Notes: generated from the sequence alone by a model not told the origin. 64,000 bases of DNA from Anodontia alba (GCA_964016985.1 OZ024827.1:57517507-57581506), one strand, 5' to 3'; numbered from the stretch's first letter, positions 10,691 to 22,965 are shown. A program made the numbers and translations.

Positions 10691-11760
10691 CGAACTTTCT
10701 CCCGTTTACGTGACCGATTTTGGTGGCCAGGTATGACATCAGATACAGAGGCCTGGGTAAGTAATTGTGGAACATGTATTCGACGAAAGTCGAAAACAGA
10801 TATTAGAGCCCCGCTTGTAAATATTACAGCTACTTATCCTTTAGAGCTTGTCTGCCTAGATTATCTGACACTTGAACCATCAAAACGTAACATTTGTTAT
10901 AACTGATCATTTTACTAGGTTTGCAGTTGCAACACCTACTAGAAATCAGACTGCAAAAACAACAGCAGATGCTCTTTATAATGGATTTATTGTCCGTTAT
11001 GGCATTCCTGCAAGACTTCATTCAGACCAAGGTGCAAACTTTGAAAGTCAAATTATAAAAGAGTTGTGTGAAGTCATGGGCATAAATAAAAGTAGAACTA
11101 CTCCATATCATGCATCTGGAAATGGTATGACAGAAAGATTTAACAGGACTTTAATTTCCATGTTAGGCACTTTAGATATAGAAAAGAAGAAAAATTGGAA
11201 ACAGTATATCGCCCCTTTGGTCCAAGCATACAACTGCATAAAACATGAAAGTACTGGTTTTTCCCCTTATATGCTTCTTTTTGGCCGAGAACCACGACTT
11301 CCTGTTGATTTAGCATTTGGAATTAATACCAGAAGTGAAGAAACATCTTATACTGATTATGTTTCGGCAAAACAAACTTAAAGATGCTTTTGAAATAGTA
11401 AATAAAAACGCTACAAAATCTAGAGAAAAAGCAAAAGAAAAATTATGATTTAAAAGCACGTGCTGCAAAACTGATTGTAGGAGACAGAGTTTTAGTTAAG
11501 ATATTGGCACATGATGGTAAGCATAAGTTGTCAGATAAATGGGCAGATGAGATAAATATTGTTACAGAACAACCAAACTCTGACATACCTGTCTATAAGG
11601 TAAAGAGAGAAGACGGTGAGGGAATTCAGAAAACGTTGCACAGGAATCATTTGTTGCATCTTGGAAATGCTCTTCAAGATGAGACAACTGATCCAGTAAA
11701 ACCTATTTCCAAACCAAGAAAACAAGCACCAAAACCAATGCCTAGACTGAAGCGGAAAGT
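10490..11760 (+). pseudogene. Gypsy integrase, frameshifted
   Basis: The N-terminal HHCC zinc domain lies at about 10650-10790 (LHNDMGHLS ... SNCGTCIRRKS). The core begins LVCLDYLTLEP (first Asp, near 10858). A frameshift at about 10870-10905 moves the frame to 10872-11381. That frame holds LHSDQGANFES (second Asp) and GNGMTERFNR (Glu), with exactly 35 residues between Asp and Glu: a complete D,D35E set, though split over two frames. After another break the C-terminal part (11504-11764) has KHKLSDKWADE and LHRNHLLHL, as in the tail of this family. The enzyme would insert element DNA. Confidence 0.92.
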
Positions 11761-12369
11761 TTAATCCAAAGGAACTGTTGAAAAAACAAATTCTGATTCA
11801 GAAGATGAAGATATTGTATTTGTCACTACGACAACTACAAAAGATAACGAATATGATATTATTGATTATGATGCAGCTACTTCAGGTGATGAAACTGTTC
11901 TTGAAGGTGGCATCAATGAAGAAATTGGTACCTCCTTGGGTGTTGATCCGATGGTTTCTGGGGACGCGCAGGTACCAGGTAAACAATTAAATATTTTAGG
12001 GGAATTTGTTTCTGATGACACTGAGGCTGACACCTCAGACGCGAGACCTGAAGAAACTGATTTTTCTTCTATATTATATCGAGCTGGAGGCAATACTTCA
12101 GTACGTTGAGACGATGGGGATAGTCAAACAGGAAATGAACCACCACCGTTTACTGTCCCAAGACCCTCTGTAAGAGTCCGAAAGAAACCTGCATGGCAGG
12201 AAAGTGATGACATTTGTATGAGCATAACAAACAAAAGTTTGATGCTTCAGTCCCTATTATCGTCCGATGTAATGTCGGGTATGGATCCATCAATTATTTC
12301 AGCAATAGTGAAAGGTATTGGAGACACTTTATAGATGACGAGGACGTTATTTCTGGAAGAGGGGGAGGG
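11761..12369 (+). pseudogene. Gypsy 3' coding tail and polypurine tract
   Basis: An acidic, low-complexity continuation of the polyprotein runs to a stop near 12333. A polypurine tract, ggaagagggggaggg, at 12355-12369 lies directly against the LTR start TGTAAC at 12370, where plus-strand DNA priming is expected. No envelope-like signal or membrane segment was seen. Confidence 0.75.
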
Positions 12370-13928
12370 TGTAACTGGAGTGATTTTTATTGTTTTTAAA
12401 GTATTTTCAAATTCAGTCAGCTATGCTGACATTTGATGGTTTCAGGAAATTAATAGTTAAACTAAACTATTAATATTTCCGATTTCATATTTTAAATATT
12501 TTAACAAAATATGCTTGAAATAATCTTAAAGGGAATCTCTCTTTAAGAATACAGTACTTATAATACCTGTATTGGAAAAATGAATTTTGGATACACATTT
12601 GGCTGGTAACTGTAGGTAAACTGGTTAGGCAAGTAAATGTTAAGTGTAGTGAGTAGTTTTCAAAATCTATTTTCTGATTGGCTAGTTAGGTACAGGCACT
12701 TGTAAAATGGATCACAACTGCATGTTCTCAGTTGGTCATCAGATTTTGAAGAGAACACACCTGTCCTTAACTATGTGGATTTTTATGTTCATCTTAGTTT
12801 AGTGATGCTGAATTAGATATTATATGAGGTATGTAGCTGCAGTAGATTTTTGCAGTATAGAAATAAACAGCTGTATTCCTGTAATTCTAGAGAATTTGAA
12901 ATCTTTTCTGAAATTTAGAATTCTCTTATATTACTTGGTCTTTAACAGTAATTCACATCATCAGATGCACTTAACATGTTCTTGTATTACAGCCCAGCAT
13001 GATTCAACACTGACAATGGTGTGAGTATAAAGAGAAGAATGAGTTCAAGCCCATAGTTTGGTTAGTTAAGTAGCATAGTTCTGGGGCCCAAATAAATATA
13101 TTTTCAGGCACAGTATCACAGTGGATCACGGGTCAGCTGTGTACATGTATTCTTGAAATATAATTATTTTATATGTGACTTGAGATAAGCTGGCCAATAT
13201 TTTATTTTAATAAGTAGTTTTTACATAATAACAGGGCTTGTCAATAGTGGTCACCAATAGTGTTTTATTTGCATTGTCATTTGATTGTCTTATGACAGCC
13301 ATTTGTAGATAGTTGGACGGCAATGCAGTGATTTTAAATATCTTTGTTGACCATAGTAGGCAGGCATTTCTGCAGATTATTCATTTTAGTATTTAGCCGG
13401 TATGTTTGCACATGGTCCGGTTTAACCATACTTAAAGAACTGCATGTCTTAAGAACTCATTGAGTACTTTCAAAATGGTTGAGTAAAGTAATGATTTACT
13501 CTGTAGAACATGTTGAGAGTGCATGACATATCTTGGGTATTGTTTGTAAAGCTTGTATGGCGAGCATCGTAGCATCATGGTTTTGAGGTCTATACTGTAA
13601 AGCGGCCGATTTGTCTGGCGGTGTTCTGTGTTGGGTATTAGGCAGAATATTGAAGTCCACGAACATTACCCAGGATACGGTATCAGTATTTTGTACATAT
13701 ATTAAAAAGGTATATGTCCTAAGGTATAAACTATTTAGTTTATTTGGGTAAATGAACTTATTAGTTCATTTCTGTATATTTCAGACCTCATATAAAGGTC
13801 ATATTCATCAACCATCTGTTTGTGTCTACTGTGTGTTGTCCATCTCTATTTCATCATGAGTCATCAATAAATATTTCATCGATGTAACTTGCTCTCGTGC
13901 TCTATATTTGAAAAACAAACAAGTTACA
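12370..13928 (+). repeat. Gypsy 3' long terminal repeat
   Basis: It starts TGTAACTGG directly after the polypurine tract and ends AAGTTACA at 13928, so the termini TGTAAC...GTTACA are inverted repeats. The length is 1559 bp. Two other LTR fragments in this window (5787-5955 and 59497-60305, both inverted) support the boundaries. No open frame of note; the short ORFs inside are non-coding. Confidence 0.9.
13791..13871 (+). promoter_or_regulatory. LTR TATA-like box and polyadenylation signal
   Basis: TATAAAGG at 13791-13798 and AATAAA at 13866-13871 lie about 137 and 62 bp from the LTR end. This spacing fits a promoter and poly(A) signal of an LTR retrotransposon. The related LTR fragment near 59500 has lost the TATA-like stretch. 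Assignment is by position and motif only. Confidence 0.55.
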
Positions 13929-14339
13929 TTTATTCGTTGTTTCCTCTACAAATCAATCCGGTTGTTGTATGAACGTTAACAACCTGAGGTGAGATATGTC
14001 TCGATCTATCATACCGATCATAATCTTAATTATATTCAAAAGAAAAAGAAGGAGATCGGTGACTTTGATTTCTTTGTCTTTCTACTTCTTCAGAAGACAA
14101 AGAAGATGAAGATGAAAAGGAATATGAGTAAACGCAAACTAATAATTATATTTAAGCTGATCTCTTCAAGTACGTATTTTAAGAGAAACAGACCTATAGT
14201 CTTCGAAGTATTTGTCAGATGTTCGATAACAATACTAGGATCTAACATATTCCCAAAGCAGTAGCACTCTTTGTTTATTCATTGAGTTGGAAGGCTCATT
14301 CGTACATGATTGCTCTGAGTTCAGGAATATCTAAAATCG
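13929..14339. other. Non-coding flank of the gypsy element
   Basis: No recognised gene or repeat. A purine-rich stretch at 14035-14135 produces a lysine-rich frame (13989-14264) without motif support. Confidence 0.5.
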
Positions 14340-14745
14340 GCTACCCGGTATTCAGTGCCTAACGTTTGCTGCCTGGTACCCGGTGCCTGGTGAATGGTGA
14401 CCGGTTACTGATGATCGTTGAAGGTCAATAGTCTAATGACCGGTGCCTGGTGACTGGTGCCCGGTACCTGGTTGACCGGTGCCCGTTGACTGGTGCCTGG
14501 TGTGTTTACCAGTCAATGACCGGTGCCTGGATAACCAGTGACTGGTGCCTGGTTGACCGGTGCCCGATGACTAGTGCTTGGTGTATTTACCAGTCAATGA
14601 CCGGTGCCTGGATGACTGGTGACTGGTGCCTGGTATCTTCACCAGTCAATGACCGGTGTCTGGTTGATAGGGCCTGGTTGCCCGGTGGTAAGCTGATTGT
14701 TGCCTAGTGCCTGGTGACCGATGACTGGTGGACTTACATTATGGA
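14340..14745. repeat. GGTGCC/TGACTGGTGCC minisatellite with higher-order units
   Basis: Dozens of variants of a 10-11 bp unit, tgac(c/t)ggtgcc(t/c)gg, fill this block. A higher-order unit is marked by ttaccagtcaatgaccggtg, which recurs near 14505, 14588 and 14638. A frame runs through part of it (14450-14707), but its translation is only the repeat. The block is bounded by ordinary AT-rich DNA. Confidence 0.9.
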
Positions 14746-15530
14746 AGCCTTAAGTATCCGTGGAGTTGCCACCAAGATGCATTTATGCCTTACGGTGTAG
14801 TGATCCCATCACAAAAAGAGTTATCGTCATGAAAATCTGACTGCACAACTTCTTCTTCTTCTTTGCCAGCTTTCTCTTCATGGTAGATCTTCTAGCAGAA
14901 TAAAGTCTTCGTTTCTCTGCAAGATCCCAAGTATTGTCAGTCCAGTTATTACAGATCAAACAAGCAGATAACCTGGAATAAGAAGAACAAGATAAACATT
15001 TTGAATGATTATCCAACGACGCTATAACATGATCGCAAACGCCCTGAACGATCGACATGAAAAGTCGCGAAAACGTATGACATAGATCAACGATCAATAA
15101 TAACAAGAAATCGAAAATCGACTTGAAGAAAAAGAAAAAGTCGTCCGTGAAAGAAATGATAAAGAACATAAGAATAACAGGAAATAAGAACATAAACCGG
15201 AGAAAAGAAAGCAAAATTAGATTTTTTCACCCGGTAAAAAGTCCTGTTGACTTTCTTTGTTCCACAGAAAAGAAACTGACACGTGATCAAAATAGCGGAA
15301 AGAATGACGTCACACAGGTAATTGCCTAAGAGACCTTCTGGATTAAGACTCTTAAGACTTGCCGTTTTTCTGTGGAAGGTTTGAATCCAGAATAGAATAG
15401 CACATTATCTATAGATTAATGTATTATGCAGTTAAAACACTTGCTCCGATTCACATCGCATTTTTGTTCACACATCATTTGCACATTTTGTTGCTTCCTG
15501 CATACAGACCATCAAGTTCGACCGATTTTT
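14746..15530. other. No recognised gene
   Basis: Frames on both strands (for example 14783-15214 minus) are rich in Phe/Lys from A/T-rich tracts and have no motif. Nothing else supported. Confidence 0.5.
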
Positions 15531-15554
15531 AGCGGTTTATGGGTATTGGAGAAC

Positions 15555-15805
15555 GTCGTTTTTGTTTTGTTTTTGTTGTTTTGTTTTTTTGCAAATACTT
15601 GATGACTAAGTTGGCTGTTTTTTTTTTTGTTTTTTTTTTGGTTTTTTTTTTGGTGTTTTGTTTTGTTTTTTTGTTTTTGTTTTTTTTAATTTATTTATTT
15701 ATTTATTTATTTATTTACTTATTTTTATTTTTTTTTTTGCTGTTGTTTGTGTTGTTGTTGGTTTTGGTTGTTGTATTTTGTTTTGTTTTGTTTTGTTTTT
15801 AAATC
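15555..15805. repeat. T-rich low-complexity tract with (TTTA)n
   Basis: Almost pure T/G on the plus strand with a (TTTA)n run at about 15685-15730 and (TTTTG)n near 15775-15798. The two overlapping frames over it translate only to Phe/Leu/Val runs. Confidence 0.9.
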
Positions 15806-17021
15806 CCAGTCATAGCTTCTTCTGCGCATGTCACTGGTAGTAGCCTACACATCGTCTTAGTATACATTTATGTAAGTTGTTAGTTTTTTCTTCACCCGGA
15901 TCCTTAGAACACAAGATCTAATCCAAATACTTGTGATTTCACAATTTTTCTCACGCAGTAATCCAGTTGTATGTGCGCTACTGATTTGTAATTGTGCTTC
16001 TCCTTACCTTTCCCGAACTAATCTCGCAAAGCCCGGATCATGTTTGCTTAATGGCTCCTTTGAGAGAAGGTGGGTGAACAAGGAAGTTACTTGGGAAAAC
16101 GGGAATAAATTTTCGCTAAGAGCACATTTGCTTGGGAAAATATTCAAAAAATAACAAAACAATTGGATAATATTGGCACATTGTGTAAATATTCAGAAAA
16201 CTGTATACCTTGCCCATCTTCCCTCCAACATATGGTACATCCCATAAAATCAGTCACGGACCTCCAGAGACAATAACATGCAAAAAGAGAAAAACAGAAA
16301 GAAATATAAGTAAATAGATAAATAAATAAATAAAAAAACAAGGACTAGCCGTTCATAATTCGCTTGATTAGAAATAGTCAGTTATTTTTAGGACAAAGGT
16401 GGCGCTTTTCTTAATTTTCTCTTAAATTTCGGAAACAAAATGCTTTTGGGGAACAGTGCCTATTATTGTTAGGGAAGGTGGGCCATTGGACATTCTAGAA
16501 GGGTCAGAAACCTACCTGACTGATACCTAACCCTTGTCTCTAGCGTTTACCTAGTGCTATACAGACAGACAGGCTGTAAAGTACTGTTGGTTACAAAATG
16601 TACAGAGGAAAATTAAACAAATCACTTTCACAATCATTGCCAATTTCAAGGTGTGTTTTAGCATATTTATTACCATATTTACCTCAAATATTCAGACAGA
16701 CCTAAGCAAAGAGTCAGACTACCATCACACTCGGCAAAATGCGTTTGATCATGGTCTAAACTCTTTGCCACTCACCCACATCAACAGCCACTCAGCCGGA
16801 CTTATTCAAATTTAAGGAGAAGTATGGTAAGGAATAAGGAATTCTTAATACTACTACATAGTAACACATTTTACACTTTTAATATCACTTGAAGAGACTG
16901 GAGCTAATTGGATATTGTACTTGTAGCCACAACTTTTAATATGTCTTCAGTGAGAGACTTTGGCATGTTTAGAAAGACGTACATAGATACATAATCGATT
17001 TGAAATTCGGTTACGGTATAA
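15806..17021. other. No recognised gene
   Basis: Mixed sequence without conserved coding frame; a short (AAAT)n run lies at about 16315-16335. Confidence 0.5.
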
Positions 17022-17260
17022 GCGTCCGGATGGCCGAGTATTTATACTCGTAGATCCCGGCTTCGGATCACAAAGCCCCGGTTCGAATCCCGCTGGACGA
17101 GGAATTCAGCTCATGACTGTACGGGCTTGACTGCACAGGCGCTTGATTGCACAGAAAATTTCATTATCATTCATCCATCGTCTCGATATGACTTGAATAA
17201 CGATATGACTTGAATAATGTTTAAAGGGACGTAAAACACCAAATCACCAATATATGTAGC
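17022..17260 (+). mobile_element. tRNA-derived SINE (Ser/Leu-like head)
   Basis: 17022-17102 has a tRNA-like head. A box ATGGCCGAGTATTTA, B box GGTTCGAATCC, and an acceptor-like pairing of CGTCCGG with CTGGACG (seven pairs, one wobble) are present. The length and the GGCCGAG A box suggest a class II (Leu or Ser) tRNA source. The body follows and ends gtttaaagggacgtaaaacaccaaat. The tail resembles that of the SINE at 54829-55140 (tgacgtaaagcccgaa), a shared 3' domain typical of bivalve SINEs. Confidence 0.75.
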
Positions 17261-17558
17261 TCAAAATAGTCCCGATAATTCTTCTTTTACTTTGCAATAT
17301 GCTCGCATAGAAGAAGGTATTTTGCATACGCAATTAAAACGTTTCCCTCTTGGTTAATGCTTATTTTTCAAGAACATCGAATATTAACCCTTTGTTTTTA
17401 TAATATCTTGTTACCGTCTCTACAAGTGACGTTCGAATTTGCGAATTAAAACTAATTGAAAATTCGAAGCGTCGTGATTTCAATCAAAGTTTGCCTTTCC
17501 TTCAAAATGGCGTTGTTATCCATCAACATATCCGTTATCCGGGATATTACATGTTGTG
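17261..17558. other. Spacer left of array element A1
   Basis: No gene seen. It contains one stray aaaatggcgttgttatccatc, which only loosely resembles the array unit. Confidence 0.4.
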
Positions 17559-19421
17559 CAAGAGGACCAAGATTGTACTGTATCGCTCATCTGATTACCA
17601 GACAAGTTTCGAGTCAATTGGCCTTTCGGTTCAAGAGAAGACGTTCAATATAGGTTTTCAAGATGGCGGCCATCTTGGATTTTCTAGCAGAAAGATTTTG
17701 CTACTTTTGATCTATAAATCACATTGATACCTTCCAATGAATTTTTGAGTAAACTGGCCTTTTGGTTCAGGAGAAATATTTCAAAATAGATTTTCAACAT
17801 GGCTGCTGGGGCGACCATCTTGGATTTCTGATCAGAATGATTTTAGCACTTTTAGATCTACAAGTCTTCCCGTTACTTCCTTTCAAGTTTCGAGTCAACA
17901 GGCCTTTCCATTCTGGAGAAGTTCAAAAAAGATTTTCAAGATGGCGACTGTGGCCGCCATATTTGATTTCCGATCAGAATAATTTATACTGTTTTTGATC
18001 TTCAAGTCATCCAGATACTTCCTACCAAGTTTCAAGTCGATTGGCACTTTGGTTCAGGAGAAGAAGTTCAAAATAGATTTTCAATATGGAGGCCATGATG
18101 GTCATCTTGGATTTCCAATCAGAAAGATTTTAGCTATTTTTGACCTGAAAGTCACCCTGATACTTCCTACCAAGTTTCAAGTCAGTTGGTCTCTCTGTTC
18201 AAGATAAGAAGTTCAATATGGTTTTCAAGACAGAGGCCATCGTGGATTTCCGATCGGAACGATTTTAGGTTTTTGGGATCTACAAATTGCCCCGATACTT
18301 CCTACCAAGTTTTGAATCAACTGACTTTCCATTCAAGAGAAGAAGCGCAAAATAGATTTACTAGATGGCCGCCAAGTTGGCCATTTTGGATTTCCGACTG
18401 GAACGATTTTAACTATTTTTATTTACACGTCGCCTCGATACTTCCTACCAAGTTTCAAGTCTAATGGCCTTTAGGTTCAAAAGAAGAAGCGCAAAATTGA
18501 TTTTCAAGCTAGCGGCCGTAGCGGCCATTTTGGATTTCCGATCGGGACGATTTTAGCTATATTTGTCTGCAAGTCACCCTGATACTTCCTACCAAGTTTC
18601 GAGTCATTTGGCTTTTCGGTTCAGGAGAAAAAGTTCAAAATAAATTTTCAAGATGGCCGCCCTTGCGGCCATTTCGGATTTCCAATCGGAATGATTTTAG
18701 CTAATTTTGATTTGCAAGTAACCATGATACTTCCAGCCAAGTTTCGAGTCAGTTGGCCTTTCGTTTTTAGGATTCGAAGGGGTCATTGCGGCCATCTTGA
18801 ATATCCAATCAGAATGATTTTAACTATTTTTGATTTACAAGTTCTTCCGATATTTCCTACCAAGTTTTGAGTCAACTGACCTTTCGGTTCAGGACACGAA
18901 GGGCAAAATAGATTTTCATGATAGCTGCCATGGCGGTCATCCTGGATTTCTGATCGGAACGAGTTTAGCCATTTTTATCTTCAAGTTGCCCTGATACTTC
19001 CTACCAAGTTTTGAGTCAATTGGCCTTCCGTTTCAGGAGAAGAATCGCAAAATAGATTTTCAAGATGGCCGCCATGATGGCTATCTTGGATATCCGGAAC
19101 AATTTTAGCTATTTTTGAATTGCAGACTGCCTCGATACTTCCTACCTAGTTTCGAGTCAATTGGTCTTTCGGTTCAGGAAAAGAAGCACAAAATAGATTT
19201 TCAAGATGGCCATGGCGGCCATCTTGGATTTCCGATCGGACTGATTTCACTGATTTTTGATCAAAAGTCACCCTTATGCTTCTTACCAAATTTCGAGTCA
19301 ATTGGCCGAGGGATGTAGGAAGAGTAGGCTTTTAAAGCAATTGTGGATGCCGCACGATAGACGACAGACATTGACTGACCACAATAGCTCACCTTGAGCA
19401 GCATTTGCTCAGGTGAGCTAA
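17559..19421 (+). mobile_element. Hairpin-capped array element A1 (pearl/Helentron-associated type)
   Basis: The 5' end is GCAAGAGGACCAAGATTG, followed by gtatcgctcatctgat. The interior is about a dozen diverged tandem units of roughly 140 bp built on 'caagatggcggccat', 'cttggatttccgatcgga', 'gattttagctatttttgat', 'caagt...cttcctaccaagttt' and 'cctttcggttcaggagaaga'. The 3' cap is a cgacagacattgactgaccacaatagctcacc stretch, then a hairpin AGCTCACCTTGAGCA / TGCTCAGGTGAGCT and the terminal CTAA at 19421. No coding capacity. The architecture matches bivalve pearl and Drosophila DINE-type elements, considered Helentron-mobilised; that assignment is inference. Confidence 0.8.
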
Positions 19422-19429
19422 AAAGCGTG

Positions 19430-19650
19430 GGGATCATAACTGGTGTTCCTTTTGTGAACAAGGCCCAGAAACAATTAAAGACTTGTCTGCAGATTGCTCA
19501 AAAGTGAAAGAGTTCTGGGAATCTGTTAAAAATGGGGTTGAAAACCCATTTGAATCTTGATCTCAATATCACTGATAAAACTCTTAATTTTTCTTGGCAA
19601 AAAGAGGTCTCTAATTAATCACTTTATAATAATAGCAAAATATGTATTTA
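19430..19650 (+). pseudogene. LINE C-terminal zinc-binding (zf-RVT-like) fragment
   Basis: Between two array elements the plus strand reads CSFCEQGPETIKDLSADC followed by SKVKEFWES, the C-x2-C...C pattern of the zinc-binding tail of some LINE reverse transcriptases (normally ...H-L-F-x-C). It is followed by SWQKEVSN. A frameshift or stop occurs near 19560. It is cut off by element A2 at 19652. Small, but the pattern is distinctive. Confidence 0.6.
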
Positions 19651-19651
19651 T

Positions 19652-21648
19652 ACAAGAGGGCCCAGAGGGCCCTGATTCGCTCACCTGAGTGTCATTGCCT
19701 CTAGAAGACTATGATTTCTCTTCATAGGACTATGTATGTTTAAAACTTGTTGAAAATAAATGATTTTGGGTGACAGGCTGGTGGGTGCTGGAAAGAAGCA
19801 TGATCGCATGGTGCCTTATTGTTGAATAGGCATATGAAGTAGATGAAGCTATGCAACCAAATATCAAAGGCCAGGGCCTTCTGGTTTCACACAAAAAGAT
19901 TTTTAAGGGTTTTCCCTATATAAGAATATATAAAACAAGATGGCGGCCATGGCGGCCATCTTGGATTTTCAATAGGGACTATTTTATCCATTTTTGATCT
20001 ACAAGTCACCCCGATGCTTCCTACCAAGTTTAAAGTCAATAAGCCTTTCGATTCAGAAGAAGCGAAAAATAAATTTTCAAGATGGCCGCCATGGAAGACA
20101 TCTTGGATTTCCGATCAGAAAGAGTTTAGCTATTTTTGACCTATAAGTCAACCCGATGCTTCCTACCAAGTTTCGAATTAATTGGCTTTTTCAGTTTAAA
20201 ATAAGAATATGAGCTTAACTATACATAATTTAATGCCACAGAGGCCTTTCTGTTATTTAAACTTCATCAGTGTGGCTAAACCCCAAAAGTTTGGAAATGA
20301 AACGTATGATGCGCATGTCTTGGCAAGCAGAAAGACATACAGAAAGCAAAATAAGCCTAAAAAGTTGATTCCGGACCGCTAAGATACATGTCATTTTGAC
20401 AAGTCAGTCTTAGTTTTAGAAAAATTTTGAATTTGTACTATAACAAAGATTTAGTTATAAAAACAGTTACTTAATTCAGTACTTAAGTACTGACGTTAAC
20501 ATCGCAGTATCAACGTCAGCACTGAGGGACTGATACTGAGCTGATGATATCAAGACTATAAGATGCGAAATATAGATTTTTAAGATGGCTGCCAAGGCAG
20601 CCATCTTGGACTTCCGATCGGGACGATTTCAGCTATTTTTGATCTACAAGTCATCCCAATGCTTCCTACCAAGTTTCGAGTCAATTGGCCTTTCAGTTCA
20701 GAAGAAGAAGCGAAAAACTGATTTTCAAGATGGCCACCATAGCGGCTATCTTGGATTTCCGATGGGGACGATTTTAGCTACTTTTGATCAATAAGTCCCC
20801 CCAATGCTTCCTACCAAGTTTAGAGTCAATTGGCTTTTGAGTTAAGGAGAAGGAAACTGATTTTCAAGATGGCCACCATAGCGGCCATCTTGGATTTCCG
20901 ATGAGGACGATTTTAGCTACTTTTGATCAATAAGTCCCCCCAATGCTTCCTACCAAGTTTAGAGTCAATTGGCTATTGAGTTAAGAAGAAGAAGCGAAAA
21001 CCAGGTTTTCAAGATGGCCGCCATGGCGGCCATCTTGGATTACCGATCGGCACGATTTTTATCTATTATTGATCTACAAGTCACTCTGCTGCTTCCTACC
21101 TAGTTTAAAGTCAATAAACCTTTCGGTTCAGGAGAAGAAGCGAGAAATAGCGGCCATCTTGGATTTCCGATCGGAACGATTTTAGCTATTTTTATCTATA
21201 AGTCTATAAGTCACCCCAATGCTTCCTACTAAGTTTGGAGTCAACTGGCTTTTGGGTTTAGGAGAAGAAGCGAAAAATAGATTTTAAAGCGGTTATCTTG
21301 GATTTCCGATCGGCATGATTTTTGCTATTTTTGATCTACAAGTCACCCCGATGCTTCCTACCAAGTTTGGAGTCAATTGGCCTTTCGTTTTAGGAGAAGA
21401 AGCGAAAAATAGATTTTCAAGATGGCGGCCATGGCGGCCATCTTGGATTTTTGATCGGAACGATTTTAGCTATGTTTGTTCTACAAGTCACCCCGATGCT
21501 TCCTACCAAGTATCGAGTCGATTGGCCCAGGGGTGTAGGAGGAGTAGGCTTTTAAAGCAATTGCTGACGCCGCACGACGAACGACGGACGACGGACATTG
21601 ACTGACCACAATAGCTCACCATGAGCACTTATTGCTCAGGTGAGCTAA
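19652..21648 (+). mobile_element. Hairpin-capped array element A2
   Basis: It begins ACAAGAGGGCCCAGAGGGCC, then ctgattcgctcacctgag. The subterminal GCTCACCTGA is the inverse of TCAGGTGAGC in the 3' cap. Units of the same core as A1 lie at about 19935-20200 and 20570-21500. Between them (about 20200-20565) is unrelated DNA, including the perfect palindrome cagtacttaagtactg at 20477-20492. The 3' end is hairpin AGCTCACCATGAGCA / TGCTCAGGTGAGCT and CTAA at 21648, preceded by a gacg/acgg-rich run. No coding capacity. Confidence 0.82.
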
Positions 21649-22112
21649 AAACCAAGTTTACTAAAAAAAGCTTGAGTATTTTAGGATTTCAATTATTATT
21701 CAAAAGAATGTTTAAGAATCAGCATTGCTAGAATAAACAACAGCTATAATACGTTTTGGGAGAAAATGGTCTTCTTTGTTTAATATACTTAATACAGAGT
21801 GACCGGAGTTCCAGTTTTAACATGGACAGATGGTTCTGACCTTGGTGCTGCTTCAAAGGAAACCTTTTTATTTCATAAGCTTGTATCTATCAGATATAAC
21901 ATTACCCACGCACACTTGTCAGTTTGACATGTTTTATTCAGTGTACATGTGACATATGATATTGCTACGTACATGCTTAGTATAGACATGTTGATGCTGT
22001 TTTTGTCAGATATCAATTTAACATCTGTATATGATATAAATGCATTTATTGATGGCTGTATACATGTATGTGAAATTGAAATAAATATGGAAAAAAAAAC
22101 AAAAACAAAAAA

Positions 22113-22965
22113 ACAAGAGGGCTAAGATGGCCCTGTATCGCCTACCTGAGTACCGGACAAATACCTAGCTATGTTTAGGAAAACCAAAACTTTAATACAT
22201 GTATTTACCTGGTTGATATTACTTGTAGGTCCCATACTGGCTGATTTATGTTGAAGTACTCAGGATGAAATCTTGAAAGGCGTAATGCACTGTCCACATA
22301 TCAGACCTCTTTGAATCCAGACAGTTCTTCTTTGCATATACATTTGGTGAAAATTTACATAAAGAAGAAACAAGATGAATGAATCTGAAGTACTCGTAAT
22401 TGCTTACACATCAAACGAATTTGTTACAGTGTGTGACCATTTGCCTACATTGTATTCTTGATCTTTTACTTTGTGACATCTATCTTTAAGGTTTATACAG
22501 ATTAATTAATTAAGTCTATAAGTCACCACAATGCTTCCTACTAAGTTTGGAGTCAACTGGCTTTTGGGTTTAGGAGAAGAAGCGAAAAATAGATTTTCAA
22601 GCGGTCATCTTGGATTTCCGATCGGCATGATTTTAGCTATTTTTGATATACAAGTCACCCCGATGCTTTCTACCGTTTGGAGTCAATTGGCCTTTCGTTT
22701 CAGGAGAAGAAGTGAAAAATAGATTTTCAAGATGGCGGTCATGGCGGCCATCTTGGATTTTTTATCGGAACGATTTTAGCTATTTTTGTTCTACAAGTCA
22801 CCCCAATGCTTCCTACCAAGTATCGAGTCGATTGGCCCAGGGGTATAGGAGGAGTAGGCTTTTAAAGCAATTGCTGACGCCGCACGACGCACGACGAACG
22901 ACGGACGACGGACATTGACTGACCACAATAGCTCACCATGAGCACTTATTGCTCAGGTGAGCTAA
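22113..22965 (+). mobile_element. Hairpin-capped array element A3 (short)
   Basis: It starts ACAAGAGGGCTAAGATGG, then ccctgtatcgcctacctgag; a ~380-bp unique 5' part follows, then about two and a half core units from 22510 and the same 3' cap ending CTAA at 22965. The last 450 bp are nearly identical to the end of A2, consistent with the triplication arising by recombination between array elements. Confidence 0.85.

Larger units (their letters stand above)
6321..13928 (+). mobile_element. Ty3/gypsy LTR retrotransposon, 5' LTR missing, decayed
   Basis: The domain order gag-protease-RT-RNase H-integrase is that of Ty3/gypsy. It is followed by a polypurine tract (12355-12369) and a full 3' LTR (12370-13928). 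The coding part is broken by frameshifts, stops, an insertion of repeat X in gag, an internal duplication near 10303-10690 and an active-site change in RT. No 5' LTR or primer-binding site lies directly upstream; the gag frame simply begins at the junction with the tRNA-like segments at about 6321. The element is 5'-truncated or rearranged and cannot be autonomous. Confidence 0.93.

Noticed and set aside
15539..15840. Two hydrophobic plus-strand frames (Phe/Leu/Val runs) as membrane proteins
   Set aside because: They come from T/G-rich low-complexity DNA with (TTTA)n and (TTTTG)n; no other support.
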